A DNA stretch of 64,000 bases. It comes from an uncultured bacterium. Its GTDB lineage: Bacteria; Bacillota; Clostridia; Oscillospirales; Oscillospiraceae. The stretch is taken from NCBI GenBank assembly GCA_948469375.1, contig CAOKLO010000005.1, forward strand, positions 31,422 to 95,421. Reading direction: 5' to 3'. The position numbers and the translations under genes were made by a program. The notes beneath the pieces were generated by a model. The model searched no databases, was not told the origin of the DNA, and worked only from the letters and a program-made list of their open reading frames with translations. Positions 32,970 through 42,219 of this stretch are shown here, piece by piece (the stretch's first letter is position 1; each line of letters begins with the position of its first letter).

Positions 32970-33955
32970 GGGGTTCCCTCCTCTCCCATGGCTTCGCAGC
33001 GGAAGCAGCGGACCTGATGGCCGCCCTCTTTCCCATAGAGGGGCGGGCGCTGGGACCGGCACCGGTCGTCCGCGTAGGGGCACCGGGGGGCGAACAGGCA
33101 CCCTTTTGGCAGGTCGTACAGCATGGGCACCGAGCCGTTGATAACATGAAGGTCACCGTCACCGCTGTCCATGCCGGGGATACACTTCATAAGCCCCTGA
33201 GTGTAGGGGTGCAGGGGGTTGGCAAACAGCTCCTTGGCGTCCACCCGCTCCACTGCCTGACCCACGTACATCACCAGCACCTTGTCCGCCATCTGTCGGA
33301 TCACGCCCAGGTCGTGGGTGATGAAAATGACGGCGGTGCCGAATTTCTCCTTCAGTTCGTTGATAAGCCCCAAAATCTGGGCTTGAACCGTCACATCCAG
33401 CGCGGTGGTGGGCTCGTCGCAAATGAGTATGCCGGGGTTGTTGCACAGGGCCATGGCAATCACAATGCGCTGGCGCATACCGCCGGACAGCCTGCCGGGG
33501 ATGGAGCTGAAAATTTTCTCCGGCATAGGGATTCCCACCATGGAAATGAGCTCCAATGCCCGCTTGTCCGCCTCCGCCCGGCTCACCTTTTTGTGGGCCA
33601 GAATGGTCTCCGAAATCTGCCGCCCGCAGGTCATAAGGGGGTTCAGGCTGGTCATGGGCTCCTGGAAGATGATGGCCATATCCCGGCCCCGCTTTTTGCA
33701 AAGCTCCTTCTCCTTCATGCCTACCAGCTCTTCCCCGGCCAGCTTTATGCTGCCGCTGGTGAGCTTCCCTGGAGGGGGTACCATTTGCAAAATGCCGTTG
33801 ACGGTCATGCTCTTGCCGCAGCCGGACTCGCCCACGATGCCCAGGGTACTCCCCCGCTCCAGGGAGAAGGACAGGCTGTCCACCGTGGGCAGCGCCCCCT
33901 GCTTGGTAAAAAAGGTGATGGAGAGGTTTTTGACCTCTAACACGATGTCTGCCAT
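32966..33955 (-). CDS. oppD: Oligopeptide ABC transporter ATP-binding protein (OppD type)
   Basis: A 329-residue ATPase: Walker A GESGCGKSM, signature LSGGMRQR, Walker B ILICDEPTTALD, and switch region FITHDLGVIRQ. It ends in the cysteine-containing peptide-transporter extension (CLFAPRCPYADDRC). It lies 10 bases after oppC and overlaps oppF by four bases. Position and length are standard for Opp/Dpp systems. Confidence 0.95.
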   Translation of the reverse strand: MADIVLEVKNLSITFFTKQGALPTVDSLSFSLERGSTLGIVGESGCGKSMTVNGILQMVPPPGKLTSGSIKLAGEELVGMKEKELCKKRGRDMAIIFQEPMTSLNPLMTCGRQISETILAHKKVSRAEADKRALELISMVGIPMPEKIFSSIPGRLSGGMRQRIVIAMALCNNPGILICDEPTTALDVTVQAQILGLINELKEKFGTAVIFITHDLGVIRQMADKVLVMYVGQAVERVDAKELFANPLHPYTQGLMKCIPGMDSGDGDLHVINGSVPMLYDLPKGCLFAPRCPYADDRCRSQRPPLYGKEGGHQVRCFRCEAMGEEGTP

Positions 33956-33965
33956 AGTCTCTCCC

Positions 33966-34844
33966 TCACTTTCTCAGCTTGGGGTCCAGGGCATCCCGCA
34001 GGCCGTCCCCCAGGGTGTTGAAGGCGATGACCGCCAGGATGATGCACAGGCCGGGGAAAAAGCTGTAGAACCAGCTGGTGCGGATGGAGTCCCGGGAGGC
34101 GGAGATCATAGCCCCCCAGCTGGCCATGGGGCTGCGCACGCCCAGGCCCAGGAAGCTGAGGCTGGCCTCGGACAAAATGGCGGAGGGGATGCCCATGGTG
34201 ACGGTGATGATGAGGGTGGGGATACAGTTGGGCAGCAGGTGGCGCAGGATGATGCGCAGATTGCCGCCGCCGTCCACCCGGCAGGACTTCACGTATTCCT
34301 TTTCCTTCAGCTGGAGCACCGTGCCGCGGATCAATCGGGCAGTACGGGACCAGGCCAGCACCCCCAGGGAGATATACAGGTTCACCAGGCCGCTGCCCAG
34401 GGCGAACATCAGGGCCATGGCCAGCAGCAGGTCGGGCAGGCTGGAGAACACCTGAATGAGGAAGGAGATGGCGGCGTCCACCTTGCCGCCGAAGTACCCG
34501 GCGCACACGCCCATGAAGTAGCCGATGACGGTGGCGATGAGCTGGCTCACCAGGCCCACGCTCAGGCTCACCCGGCAGCCGTAGATGCACCGGGAGAGAA
34601 TGTCCCGTCCGTGCTCGTCGCAGCCGAACCAGTGCTCGGCGCAGGGGGCCATCAGCTTTTGGGTCATGATTTGCTTGTCCGGGTCATAGGGGGCGATGAG
34701 GGGAGCGAACACGGCCACCAGCACGAACAACGCCACAATGACCAGGCTGACCATGGCCAGCGGGTCCCGCTTGAGAATGTCCCAGCTCTCCTGATAGTAA
34801 CCCCGGTAGGCCAGCACGGGGGAGGGCTCTTTTTTCCGTTTCAC
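33966..34844 (-). CDS. oppC: Oligopeptide ABC transporter permease (OppC type)
   Basis: A 292-residue permease with an N-terminal OppC domain and six expected membrane segments. Motifs include FGCDEHGRDILSRCIYGCRV and the EAA loop around VKSCRVDGGGNLRIILRHLL. It ends with ALGDGLRDALDPKLRK-like sequence typical of OppC (here NTLGDGLRDALDPKLRK). Its start overlaps the oppB stop by four bases. Confidence 0.95.
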   Translation of the reverse strand: MKRKKEPSPVLAYRGYYQESWDILKRDPLAMVSLVIVALFVLVAVFAPLIAPYDPDKQIMTQKLMAPCAEHWFGCDEHGRDILSRCIYGCRVSLSVGLVSQLIATVIGYFMGVCAGYFGGKVDAAISFLIQVFSSLPDLLLAMALMFALGSGLVNLYISLGVLAWSRTARLIRGTVLQLKEKEYVKSCRVDGGGNLRIILRHLLPNCIPTLIITVTMGIPSAILSEASLSFLGLGVRSPMASWGAMISASRDSIRTSWFYSFFPGLCIILAVIAFNTLGDGLRDALDPKLRK

Positions 34845-35773
34845 ACTTCCTCACCTCCCAGGCGGATGTTGGGGTCAACCACAGCGTAGAGCAGGTCTAC
34901 GATGAGATAGACCACCACGCAGATGATGGCGATACACAAGACACAGCTCTGCACCACCGGGATGTCCCGCTTGGTGATGTTGTCCACCAGCAGCTTGCCC
35001 ACGCCGTTGATGTTGAACACCGATTCCGTGAGCATACTTCCGGCGAACAGTGTGCCAATGTCGGTGCCGATGACGGTGATGATGGGCACCAGGGCGTTGC
35101 GGAACATATGCACCAGCACAGTCCGAGCGGGAGATAACCCTTTCGCCCGGGCGGTGCGGATGAAGTCCTGGCCCATGACCTCCAGCATGCTGGTCCGTGT
35201 GATGCGGGCGATGGAGGCGGCGTACCGCAGGCCCAGGGAGATGCAGGGCAGCAGGTAGGAGATGGGGGCCTCCAGGCCGCTGATGGGGATGCTCTTAAAG
35301 CGCAGGCCGATAAAAATCTGCAGCAGGATGGCCACCCAGAAGCTGGGGGCGCTGATGCCCACCACCGTCAGGGTCATGAGGCCCCGATCCAGAAGGGTGC
35401 CCCGGTTCAGGGCGGACGTCACTCCCACCGCCAGCCCCACGACCAGGGCGATGAGGTAGGACGCCACGGCCAGCCGGGCGGTGTAGGCGAAGGCGGTGGC
35501 CAGCAGGCCGGACACGGCCTTGCGCTGGAAGTAGCTGGTGCCCAGGTCGCCGGTGAACACCCCCACGATCCAGTCCAGATACTGCTCGGGCAGGGGGCGG
35601 TCCATGCCCAGGTTGTGGCGGACGGTCTCCAGCGTAGTGGGGTCGGCGGTGTCCCCCAGCATGAGGGCCACCGCGTCCCCGGGCAGGATATTCAAGACGA
35701 AAAAGGTGATGAGGGAGATGGAGAACAAAATCCCCACCGCAAGCAGCACCCGCTTGACCAGGTATCGTTTCAT
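34841..35773 (-). CDS. oppB: Oligopeptide ABC transporter permease (OppB type)
   Basis: A 310-residue permease beginning KRYLVKRVLLAVGILFSISL and containing FFVLNILPGDAV, the standard OppB N-terminal region. The EAA loop is in EVMGQDFIRTARAKGLSPAR, and it ends LYAVVDPNIRLGGEEV as usual. It is the second gene of the operon, about 95 bases after the binding-protein gene. No extra structure was noticed in the gap. Confidence 0.95.
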   Translation of the reverse strand: MKRYLVKRVLLAVGILFSISLITFFVLNILPGDAVALMLGDTADPTTLETVRHNLGMDRPLPEQYLDWIVGVFTGDLGTSYFQRKAVSGLLATAFAYTARLAVASYLIALVVGLAVGVTSALNRGTLLDRGLMTLTVVGISAPSFWVAILLQIFIGLRFKSIPISGLEAPISYLLPCISLGLRYAASIARITRTSMLEVMGQDFIRTARAKGLSPARTVLVHMFRNALVPIITVIGTDIGTLFAGSMLTESVFNINGVGKLLVDNITKRDIPVVQSCVLCIAIICVVVYLIVDLLYAVVDPNIRLGGEEV

Positions 35774-35869
35774 GGGATCACCCTTTCGGTTTCCGCCCGC
35801 GGCGGGACGGAGACCGGGCGCTCAGGCCCGGCCTCCGGACGCGCCGTCAGAGGGGGTGTTGGGACGCGC

Positions 35870-37531
35870 TCAGCCGTTGTAGGCTGCCTGAGCGTCCAGG
35901 TCGATGTCGATGTTCCACAGGTGGTAGATCAGATTGCCCACCTTCATGTCCTTCACATAGGGCTTGGCCAGGAACTGGGACTGGGGATAGTACAGGGGGA
36001 TGCACACCATGTCCTCATGGGACAGAATCTGGTCGGCCTGCTGATACAGCTCGGCCCGGTGGGCCTCGTCGGTGGCGGAGCGGGCGTCGTCCATCAGCTT
36101 GTCGAAGGCAGGGTTATTGTAGTTCACGCTCTGAGGGCCGCTGTTGGCGCTATAGAAGTAATTGTAGACCTGGAAGTCGGCATCGGCGTACAGGGCGTTC
36201 CAGGTGATGAAGGTATAGGGCAGCTTGCCGGAGGTGCGCTCGCTGGACCAGGTGGCGGCGTCCACGATGTCAAACACAAAGTTGATGCCCGCGTCGGCCA
36301 GATAACCCTGAATGGCGGTGGCCAGGGTCTCCTCCTGCTGGCGGACCCGGCCGCCGTCCAGGGTGACGCCGTCGGGATAGCCCGCCTCGGCCAGCAGCTG
36401 CTTGGCCTTTTCCACGTTGTACTCATAGACAGGCAGGGAGTCGTCGTGGCCGGGAATGGAGGGGTTCAGGTAGGTGGTGGCGGGGATGCCCGCGCCGTCC
36501 AGCACGTACTCCACCAGCTCCTCCCGGTTGATGGCCAGGGAGATGGCCTGACGGACCCGCACGTCCTTGACGGCCTCCGCGTTCAGGTTCAGGCTGAAGA
36601 AGCAGGTGCCTAGAGGATGGTAAGCGGTGATCTGGTCGGCGTAGCTGTCCTTGTACTGGCCCAGCTGGGTGGAGATCAGGTCGCAGGCGTCGATGTCGCC
36701 GTTCTCATAGGCCAGCAGCTTGGTGGTGGTGTCGCTGTAGTAGACCACATGGATCTCGTCCAGCTTCACCTCGCCGCCGTGGTAGTCCTCGTTCTTCACC
36801 AGCACCGCCTCGGTGTTGGGGTCGTTGGACTGGATCTTATAGGGGCCGGTGCCGATTAGATTGTCGTCGATGCCCCAGTCGGCCCCCGCCTCGGTGCAGG
36901 CGTCCTGGGGGAAGATGTCGGCATAGCTGGTGCCCAGGTTCTTCACGAAGGGGGCGAAGGGGTACTCCAGAGTAATGGTGAAGTGGTAGTCGTCCTGGAT
37001 CTCAAAGCCGGAGAGCTCGTCGGCCTTGCCGTCCAGCATGTCCTTGGCGCCCTGGATCATGCTGAAGTAGCTGAAGCTCTTGGCCCCGGTGGCGGGGGTG
37101 AACATCCGCTCGAAGGTGAACTTCACGTCCCGGGCGGTGAGCTCGGTGCCGTTGGTGAACTTCACCCCCTGCTTCAGCTCGAAGGAGTAGACGGTGCCGT
37201 CCTCGCTGACGGTGGGAAAGTCGGTGATCAGCACCGGTTCCTCGTTGTTGTTGTCGTCGAAGCGCAGCAGGCTCTCGGTGACCTCGTCGGCGATGGAGGC
37301 GGACAGGCTTCCGGTGCTGATCTGCATGTCCAGGGTGTCGCCGTAGGGGGCCTGACCGAAGCGGAACACCTTGGGGCCGTCCGCGGAGCTCTGGCCGGGC
37401 TGGCTGGAGGCGCCGCCGGGGGCGGCGGAACCGTCCGGATCGGCGTCGGGGCTGCCGCCGCAGCCCGCCAGCAGCAGGGCCAGGGACAGCGCCGCCGCAG
37501 AGGCGCGGAGCAAAAGGTTTTTCTTTTTCAT
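35870..37531 (-). CDS. oppA: Oligopeptide ABC transporter substrate-binding lipoprotein
   Basis: A 553-residue solute-binding family 5 lipoprotein (lipobox LLLAGC). It has the family segments DGTVYSFELKQGVKFTNG, LTARDVKFTFERM and IGTGPYKIQSN. A linker rich in Ser, Gly, Pro and Asp separates lipid anchor and domain. The ATG at 37531 follows AGAGGT; the open frame beyond it runs into the T-box terminator and is not coding. First gene of the opp unit. Peptide specificity cannot be read from sequence, but the upstream T-box implies that it supplies a particular amino acid. Confidence 0.93.
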   Translation of the reverse strand: MKKKNLLLRASAAALSLALLLAGCGGSPDADPDGSAAPGGASSQPGQSSADGPKVFRFGQAPYGDTLDMQISTGSLSASIADEVTESLLRFDDNNNEEPVLITDFPTVSEDGTVYSFELKQGVKFTNGTELTARDVKFTFERMFTPATGAKSFSYFSMIQGAKDMLDGKADELSGFEIQDDYHFTITLEYPFAPFVKNLGTSYADIFPQDACTEAGADWGIDDNLIGTGPYKIQSNDPNTEAVLVKNEDYHGGEVKLDEIHVVYYSDTTTKLLAYENGDIDACDLISTQLGQYKDSYADQITAYHPLGTCFFSLNLNAEAVKDVRVRQAISLAINREELVEYVLDGAGIPATTYLNPSIPGHDDSLPVYEYNVEKAKQLLAEAGYPDGVTLDGGRVRQQEETLATAIQGYLADAGINFVFDIVDAATWSSERTSGKLPYTFITWNALYADADFQVYNYFYSANSGPQSVNYNNPAFDKLMDDARSATDEAHRAELYQQADQILSHEDMVCIPLYYPQSQFLAKPYVKDMKVGNLIYHLWNIDIDLDAQAAYNG

Positions 37532-37592
37532 TTCAATGGACCTCTTTTCTCGTCCCGGCGCAACCCGCCGGGGGATAATGTATGGAGCGCGT

Positions 37593-37895
37593 AAAAAACG
37601 CCCCTGCACAGCATTTGCTGCGCAAGGGCGTGAATCCACGCGGTACCACCTTGTTTCACGCCACGCCTTACGGCGTGGGTCTCGGGGCCGGGCGGGCGGA
37701 ACCCCCACCGGCTGCCGCTGTAACGGGCGGACCCGCCGCCGGCTTACTTGCCCAAGGGAAGCTCACCGGCGCCGCTCGGAGACCATGTTCAGCCTGTTCC
37801 GCCTGCCCGATCTCACCGTGGGGGCTCTCTGAAAGACGGGGTGCAGACCTACTCTTCTCGTCATAGCGTGTTTCAATTTCATATGTAACTGATAG
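37593..37895 (-). ncRNA. T-box leader of the opp operon
   Basis: On the minus strand the elements appear in order: stem I with GAAGAGTA, CAGAGAGCC and GGTGAGATCGG, then a specifier-loop strand TGAACATGGTCTCCGAGC. After spacer stems comes the T-box core CAAGGTGGTACCGCG (37639-37653), and then a terminator hairpin (37599-37630) with six T residues (37593-37598). Uncharged tRNA should promote readthrough into oppA. The specifier codon reads as AUG (Met) or CAU (His) depending on alignment of the loop. Confidence 0.9.
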
Positions 37896-37901
37896 GTTAA
37901 T

Positions 37902-37930
37902 ATATTATCAAAAGCCTCTCAAAAAAACAA
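37902..37930 (-). promoter_or_regulatory. Promoter of the T-box-opp operon
   Basis: Minus-strand TTGTTT, a 17-base spacer and TAATAT, just upstream of T-box stem I. Confidence 0.6.
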
Positions 37931-38001
37931 TTGACGAAGCGCACAAAATGGAGCCTGTCCGTTATGAATTGTGCCTAAAAATATACAAGCGGACGCCGAG
38001 C

Positions 38002-38964
38002 TCACAGCAGCTTTTCCACCTCGGCCCGCTCGGGCATGGAGCGGATGGCCCCCTTGCGGGTGGTGACCAGGTAGGCCGCCGTGTTGGCGAAGCGGAGCAT
38101 TTCGGTCAGGTCCGCCTCCGTGAGGCCGTCCAGGCCGTGGTCCAGCACAAAGTTCAGCACGCTGGCACAGAAGGTGTCCCCCGCCCCGGTGGTTTCGATG
38201 ACGCCGCCCAGCTTGCAGGAGGGCACGAACACCCGCTTGTCTCCGTAGTAGGAATAGCTGCCCTCCGCCCCGGCGGTGACGTTGAACAAGCGGATGCTGG
38301 GGTACTTGGCCCGCAGGATGGCCGCGCCCTTGTCAAAGTCGGTCTCGCCCGTCATGAATTCCAGCTCGTTGTCGGCGATTTTCAGCACGTCGCACTGGGC
38401 CAGACCGTATTCGATCTGCGCCTTTGCCTCATCCAGGCTGTCCCACAGGGGCGGGCGGAGGTTGGGGTCGAAGGAGATAACCGCCCCGCTCTGCTTGGCG
38501 TGGCCGACGGCCCGGCAGGTGGCGCGGCGCACGCCCTCGTGGGTCATGGACAGGGTGCCGAAGTGGAAGATGCGGCAGCCGGCGATAACGTCCAGGGGAA
38601 GCTCGTCCTCCGTGAGCATCATATCCGCGCCGGGGTTGCGGTAGAAGGAGAAATCCCGGTCTCCGTTGGGGAAGGTCTTGACAAAGGCAAGGGTGGTCCG
38701 GGCGTCCTTGTCAAACACCAGGTGGTCCATGCAGATGCCCGCCTCCGCCGCCACGTCTCGGAGGAGATGGCCGAACATGTCCTCCCCCACCTTGCCGATG
38801 AAGGCGCAGGATTTGCCCAGCTTTTTCAGCATGGCCAGCACGTTGCAGGGCGCACCGCCGGGGTTGGCCTCAAACAGCGTGTTTCCCTGGCCGCTGAGTC
38901 CGTTTTCCGTAAAGTCGACGAGCAGCTCGCCCAGGGCGGCGACGTCAAAATGTTTCTCGCTCAT
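38002..38964 (-). CDS. PfkB family carbohydrate kinase, probably fructokinase
   Basis: A 320-residue ribokinase-fold sugar kinase. The first signature is NPGGAPCNVLAMLKKLGKS, and the second, with the catalytic aspartate, is ETTGAGDTFCASVLNF. The substrate region includes ALGELLVDFTENG. It lies 3 bases after the GH32 gene, so its substrate is most likely the fructose released by that enzyme, giving fructose-6-phosphate. Length is normal. No phosphotransferase genes are nearby. Confidence 0.92.
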   Translation of the reverse strand: MSEKHFDVAALGELLVDFTENGLSGQGNTLFEANPGGAPCNVLAMLKKLGKSCAFIGKVGEDMFGHLLRDVAAEAGICMDHLVFDKDARTTLAFVKTFPNGDRDFSFYRNPGADMMLTEDELPLDVIAGCRIFHFGTLSMTHEGVRRATCRAVGHAKQSGAVISFDPNLRPPLWDSLDEAKAQIEYGLAQCDVLKIADNELEFMTGETDFDKGAAILRAKYPSIRLFNVTAGAEGSYSYYGDKRVFVPSCKLGGVIETTGAGDTFCASVLNFVLDHGLDGLTEADLTEMLRFANTAAYLVTTRKGAIRSMPERAEVEKLL

Positions 38965-38967
38965 GCG

Positions 38968-40467
38968 TTAACCCTCCTTTTCTTCGTCAAACAACAAATC
39001 GTATTTCTCCACGTCCACCAGGACCTGGCCGCCCGCCTCAAAGGTGATGGCGTCCGCCTCCTGGGGCGTGTAGATCACAGTGCTGGCCGCCTGCTCCCCG
39101 TCGTTGACGAACAGCTCCACGCTGAACCGGTCCAGGATGACCCGGAGCTTGATCTCCCCGTCCCGGGGCCGCACCAGGAAGGTGCGGGTGTGGACGATGT
39201 CGAAGGGCAGGCCGCCCCGGGTGCGGTCGATCTTCACCGTGTCCTCTCCGGGCCGGTAGCGGATGATGGTGTCATACCGGCCGCCCTTGGCCACGTGGAG
39301 CCGGAACCAGCGGTAGGAGCTCCCGGCCATAGGGCGCACGGTGACGGTCAAATCCACCGTCCGGCCCTGGACGCCGGGCAGGCTGGTCTCGCCGTTGACC
39401 AGAAGGCTGCGGCGGACTACGGCGGCGCCCCGGCGGGACTCCAGCTCCCGGACGGGAAGCTGGCATAACCGCCCGTTTCGCACAGACAGCTCACGGGGCA
39501 GGGTCATCTGGCCGAACCAGCGGCAGTGGTGGGGCTTGGAGCGCACGGTGGCCCAGTTCTGCATCCAGGCGATCATGATCCGGCGGCCGTCGGGGGCCTC
39601 CAGGGTCTGGGGGGCGTAGAAGTCCAAGCCGTAGTCGATGGCCTGGGCCCGCTCCCGGACAAAGCCCTCCCCCTCCGGCTCATAGCGGCCGATGAGGCAC
39701 AGGGTGCCGTTGCCCGCGTGGTACTCCAGCCCCTGGGGCTCCATGTCCTGGGGGCTGGTGATGAGCACCTGCCGGCCGTCCAGGGGGAAGAAGTCCGGGC
39801 ACTCCCACATCTTGCCGTACTGGTTATAGCTGCGGTCCAGGGTGCGGACGAACTCCCAGTGCAGGCAGTCCGGGCTTTGGTAGAGCAGAACGGCTCCGCT
39901 GTCGTCCTCGGTGCGGTTGCCGATGGCGGCGTAAAAAACGTCGCCCTCCCGCCAGACCTTGGGATCCCGGAAATCGACGGCGCTTCCTCCGGCAGGAAGG
40001 CTTGTCCCGTCCAGCACGGGATTAAGGGGGCATTTTTCGTAGTCCACCCCGTCGCCGATGGCCGCGCACTGGGTTTGGATGTCCTGGAGAAAGCCCTCCT
40101 GATTATGCTGCCGCTGTACGCCGGTGTACATCAGCAGCTGGCGACCGTCGGGCAGTTCCACCGCGCCGCCGGAGAAGCAGCCGAAGGCGTCGTATTCCTG
40201 GTCCGGAGCCAGGGCGGCGGGGAGGCGGTCCCAGCGGAGGAAATCCGCTGTTTTAAGGTGCCCCCAGTACATGGGGCCCCACTCGTTGGAGTAGGGGTGG
40301 TATTGATAAAACAGGTGGCATTCGCCCTGATAAAAGGAGAAGCCGTTGGGGTCGTTCATCCAGCCGATGGTAGGGGTGGCGTGGAAGGCGGGGCGTTCCT
40401 GGGCGGGAATGTGGGGGCCGTACTGGGCCTCAAAATCCCGGGCCTTTCGCAGCGCTTCACTGGTCAT
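38968..40467 (-). CDS. Glycoside hydrolase family 32 (sucrose or fructan hydrolase)
   Basis: A 499-residue GH32 enzyme with the three family hallmarks: WMNDPNGFSFYQG (nucleophile aspartate), FRDPKVW (transition-state stabiliser) and WECPDFFPLDG (acid/base glutamate). A C-terminal beta-sandwich follows (VRPRDGEIKLRVILDRFSVE, VELFVNDGEQ). No signal peptide is seen, so it acts in the cytoplasm on sucrose, sucrose-6-phosphate or short fructans. The operon with fructokinase and the nearby LacI gene fit a sucrose/fructo-oligosaccharide module; the importer is not in the window. Confidence 0.95.
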   Translation of the reverse strand: MTSEALRKARDFEAQYGPHIPAQERPAFHATPTIGWMNDPNGFSFYQGECHLFYQYHPYSNEWGPMYWGHLKTADFLRWDRLPAALAPDQEYDAFGCFSGGAVELPDGRQLLMYTGVQRQHNQEGFLQDIQTQCAAIGDGVDYEKCPLNPVLDGTSLPAGGSAVDFRDPKVWREGDVFYAAIGNRTEDDSGAVLLYQSPDCLHWEFVRTLDRSYNQYGKMWECPDFFPLDGRQVLITSPQDMEPQGLEYHAGNGTLCLIGRYEPEGEGFVRERAQAIDYGLDFYAPQTLEAPDGRRIMIAWMQNWATVRSKPHHCRWFGQMTLPRELSVRNGRLCQLPVRELESRRGAAVVRRSLLVNGETSLPGVQGRTVDLTVTVRPMAGSSYRWFRLHVAKGGRYDTIIRYRPGEDTVKIDRTRGGLPFDIVHTRTFLVRPRDGEIKLRVILDRFSVELFVNDGEQAASTVIYTPQEADAITFEAGGQVLVDVEKYDLLFDEEKEG

Positions 40468-40501
40468 GGGTGTCGTCCTCCTTGGGGATTAAATCCAGAC
40501 C

Positions 40502-40530
40502 ATTATAATATCGGACGGCTGGAATGGCAA
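40502..40530 (-). promoter_or_regulatory. Promoter of the GH32-fructokinase operon
   Basis: Minus-strand TTGCCA, a 17-base spacer and TATAAT, 34 bases before the GH32 start codon. Confidence 0.75.
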
Positions 40531-40595
40531 TAGCCGATTTCCCCAAAAGAGAGGCGGGCGGCATTTTAATTTGGCCGCTTTGGGACAATTTAAAA

Positions 40596-40624
40596 TTGAT
40601 TGACGGCCCGTGATGTGCTATGCT
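40596..40624 (+). promoter_or_regulatory. Promoter of the HIT gene
   Basis: TTGATT, a 17-base spacer and TATGCT with an upstream TG (extended -10). Confidence 0.5.
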
Positions 40625-40706
40625 GTTGGAGAGGAAGGCCGCGCCGCCGGAGGGGAGCGCAAAGGGCGCGGCCAATACCAAACATTCAAATAAGGAGCGT
40701 GTCAAC

Positions 40707-41135
40707 ATGAAGGATCAAAATTGCGCCTACTGTATGCGGGAGGAACGGGGCGAGCTGCTGGACGCCTTTGGCGTCTTCATCTGCGAGCTGAGCGTCAGCA
40801 GCCTGATTTTGTTCAAGGAGCAGAGCCATCCGGGCCGGTGCATCGTGGCCTATAAGGACCACGTCAGCGAGCTGGTGGACCTGACGGATGAGGAGCGCGG
40901 CGCCTTCTTTGCCGACGTGGCCCGGGCGGCCAAGGCCATCCACGCCGCGTTCCATCCGGACAAGGTAAATTACGGCGCCTACGGCGACACGGGGCGCCAT
41001 CTCCATTTCCATCTGGTGCCGAAATACCGGGACGAATACGAGTGGGGCGGCGTGTTCCAGATGGACCCTAAGCAGAAGCGGCTGACGCCGGAGGAATACG
41101 CGGACATGATCGCCAAAATCAAGGCGGAGCTGTAA
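40707..41135 (+). CDS. HIT family protein
   Basis: A 142-residue histidine-triad protein. The triad reads HLHFHLVPKY, and the N-terminal CAYCMREERGELLDAFGV has the CxxC often seen as a zinc site in HIT proteins. HIT enzymes act as nucleotidyl hydrolases or transferases (for example on AMP-lysine or dinucleotides). The ATG is placed after AAGGAGCG; earlier in-frame codons are leader. It precedes the LacI gene by about 50 bases and may share its transcript. No link to sugar use is obvious. Confidence 0.92.
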   Translation: MKDQNCAYCMREERGELLDAFGVFICELSVSSLILFKEQSHPGRCIVAYKDHVSELVDLTDEERGAFFADVARAAKAIHAAFHPDKVNYGAYGDTGRHLHFHLVPKYRDEYEWGGVFQMDPKQKRLTPEEYADMIAKIKAEL

Positions 41136-41184
41136 GGGAAATTGCTTGCTGAAAAAGCGCGCCGCCTGAGTATGGAGGGAACCC

Positions 41185-42195
41185 ATGTGGTCGGAGGGTA
41201 AGGTGCGGATCGTGGACATCGCCGAAGAGCTGGGCGTCAGCACGGCCACCGTGTCCAACGTGATCCATGGAAAGACAAAAAAGATATCCGCCCAAACGGT
41301 GAGGCGGGTCCAGGAAAAGCTGGAGGAGCGGGGATACATCCCCAATATGGCCGCCACGCTGCTGGCGCAGAACGACTCGCGCATCATCGGCGTGGTCATC
41401 AAAAACCACGAAAAATATGAGGGCCGCCTGCTGATGGACCCATTCGTCGCCTCATCGCTGAACGATTTGTCCGACGAGATCGAGCGGGGCGGCTATTTTA
41501 TGATGGTCAAAAAGGCGAAGGACATCATGGAGGCGGCCAAATTCGCCTCCATGTGGAACATGGACGGCATGGTGCTGCTGAGCTTCTGCGCGGACGAGTA
41601 CCAGCAGCTGCGGGACAGCATCCGCATTCCCTTTGTGGTCTACGACGGGTATTTTGAGAATGGGGTCAGAATCTGCAACCTGCGCATTGACGACCGGGAC
41701 GGAGGGCGGCAGATGGGCCGTCATTTCCGGGCGCTGGGGCACGAGCGGGTGCTGTGCGCGGCGGACAACCGGGCGTGCATGGACCTGGAGCGGTACGAGG
41801 GGCTATGCGAGGGCCTGGGCTTCCGGGCGGACTTTCTGGAGATCCCCATGCGGAAACGGGAGCGGGAGCGCTTTTACCGGGAGCGGCTGGCGCAGCTGCG
41901 CCGGTATACCGCCGTGTTTGCCGCGTCGGACTACTATGCGGCGGACCTGATGCGCTTTTTACAGCGGGCCGGGGTAAAGGTGCCGGAGGAGATGTCCATC
42001 GCCGGGTTTGACGACGCGGACCTGTGTGAACAGGTGGTCCCGCCGCTGACCTCCGTCCGGCAGGACGGACGGCGCCGGGCGGAAACGGCCATCCGGCTGT
42101 TGAAGCGGATGAAGCGGGAGCCGGGCTTTTCCGGGGACGTTCTGCTGCCGGTGCGTCTGGTCCCCCGGGGCAGCACCGGGAGGTTACGTCATTAA
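41185..42195 (+). CDS. LacI family transcriptional regulator
   Basis: A 336-residue regulator with an N-terminal LacI helix-turn-helix (VRIVDIAEELGVSTATVSNV and the hinge MAATLLAQNDSRIIGVV) and a periplasmic-binding-type effector domain (FAASDYYAADLMRFLQRAGV, IAGFDDADLCEQVVPPLTSV). It lies next to the GH32-fructokinase operon and is its likely regulator, sensing sucrose, fructose or a phosphate ester. Its last codons overlap the first of two tandem palindromes at 42182-42217 in front of the MATE gene. Confidence 0.92.
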   Translation: MWSEGKVRIVDIAEELGVSTATVSNVIHGKTKKISAQTVRRVQEKLEERGYIPNMAATLLAQNDSRIIGVVIKNHEKYEGRLLMDPFVASSLNDLSDEIERGGYFMMVKKAKDIMEAAKFASMWNMDGMVLLSFCADEYQQLRDSIRIPFVVYDGYFENGVRICNLRIDDRDGGRQMGRHFRALGHERVLCAADNRACMDLERYEGLCEGLGFRADFLEIPMRKRERERFYRERLAQLRRYTAVFAASDYYAADLMRFLQRAGVKVPEEMSIAGFDDADLCEQVVPPLTSVRQDGRRRAETAIRLLKRMKREPGFSGDVLLPVRLVPRGSTGRLRH

Positions 42196-42217
42196 CCCGC
42201 AGGTTACGCGATTAACC
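42182..42217. promoter_or_regulatory. Tandem 16-base palindromes upstream of the MATE gene
   Basis: GGTTACGTCATTAACC (42182-42197) and GGTTACGCGATTAACC (42202-42217) share the form GGTTAC-NNN-ATTAACC. They are 20 bases centre to centre, about two helical turns, and end two bases before the -35 of the next promoter. They look like paired binding sites for a dimeric regulator. Confidence 0.65.
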
Positions 42218-42219
42218 GA

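Noticed and set aside
37532-37708. Upstream extension of the oppA frame
   Set aside because: It runs through the T-box and terminator; the signal peptide begins at 37531.
40502-40620. LacI operator in the GH32 promoter (loosely symmetrical ATCGG/CCGAT and ATTTTAATTT/AATTTAAAAT)
   Set aside because: The half-sites are too far apart or imperfect to name an operator by eye.
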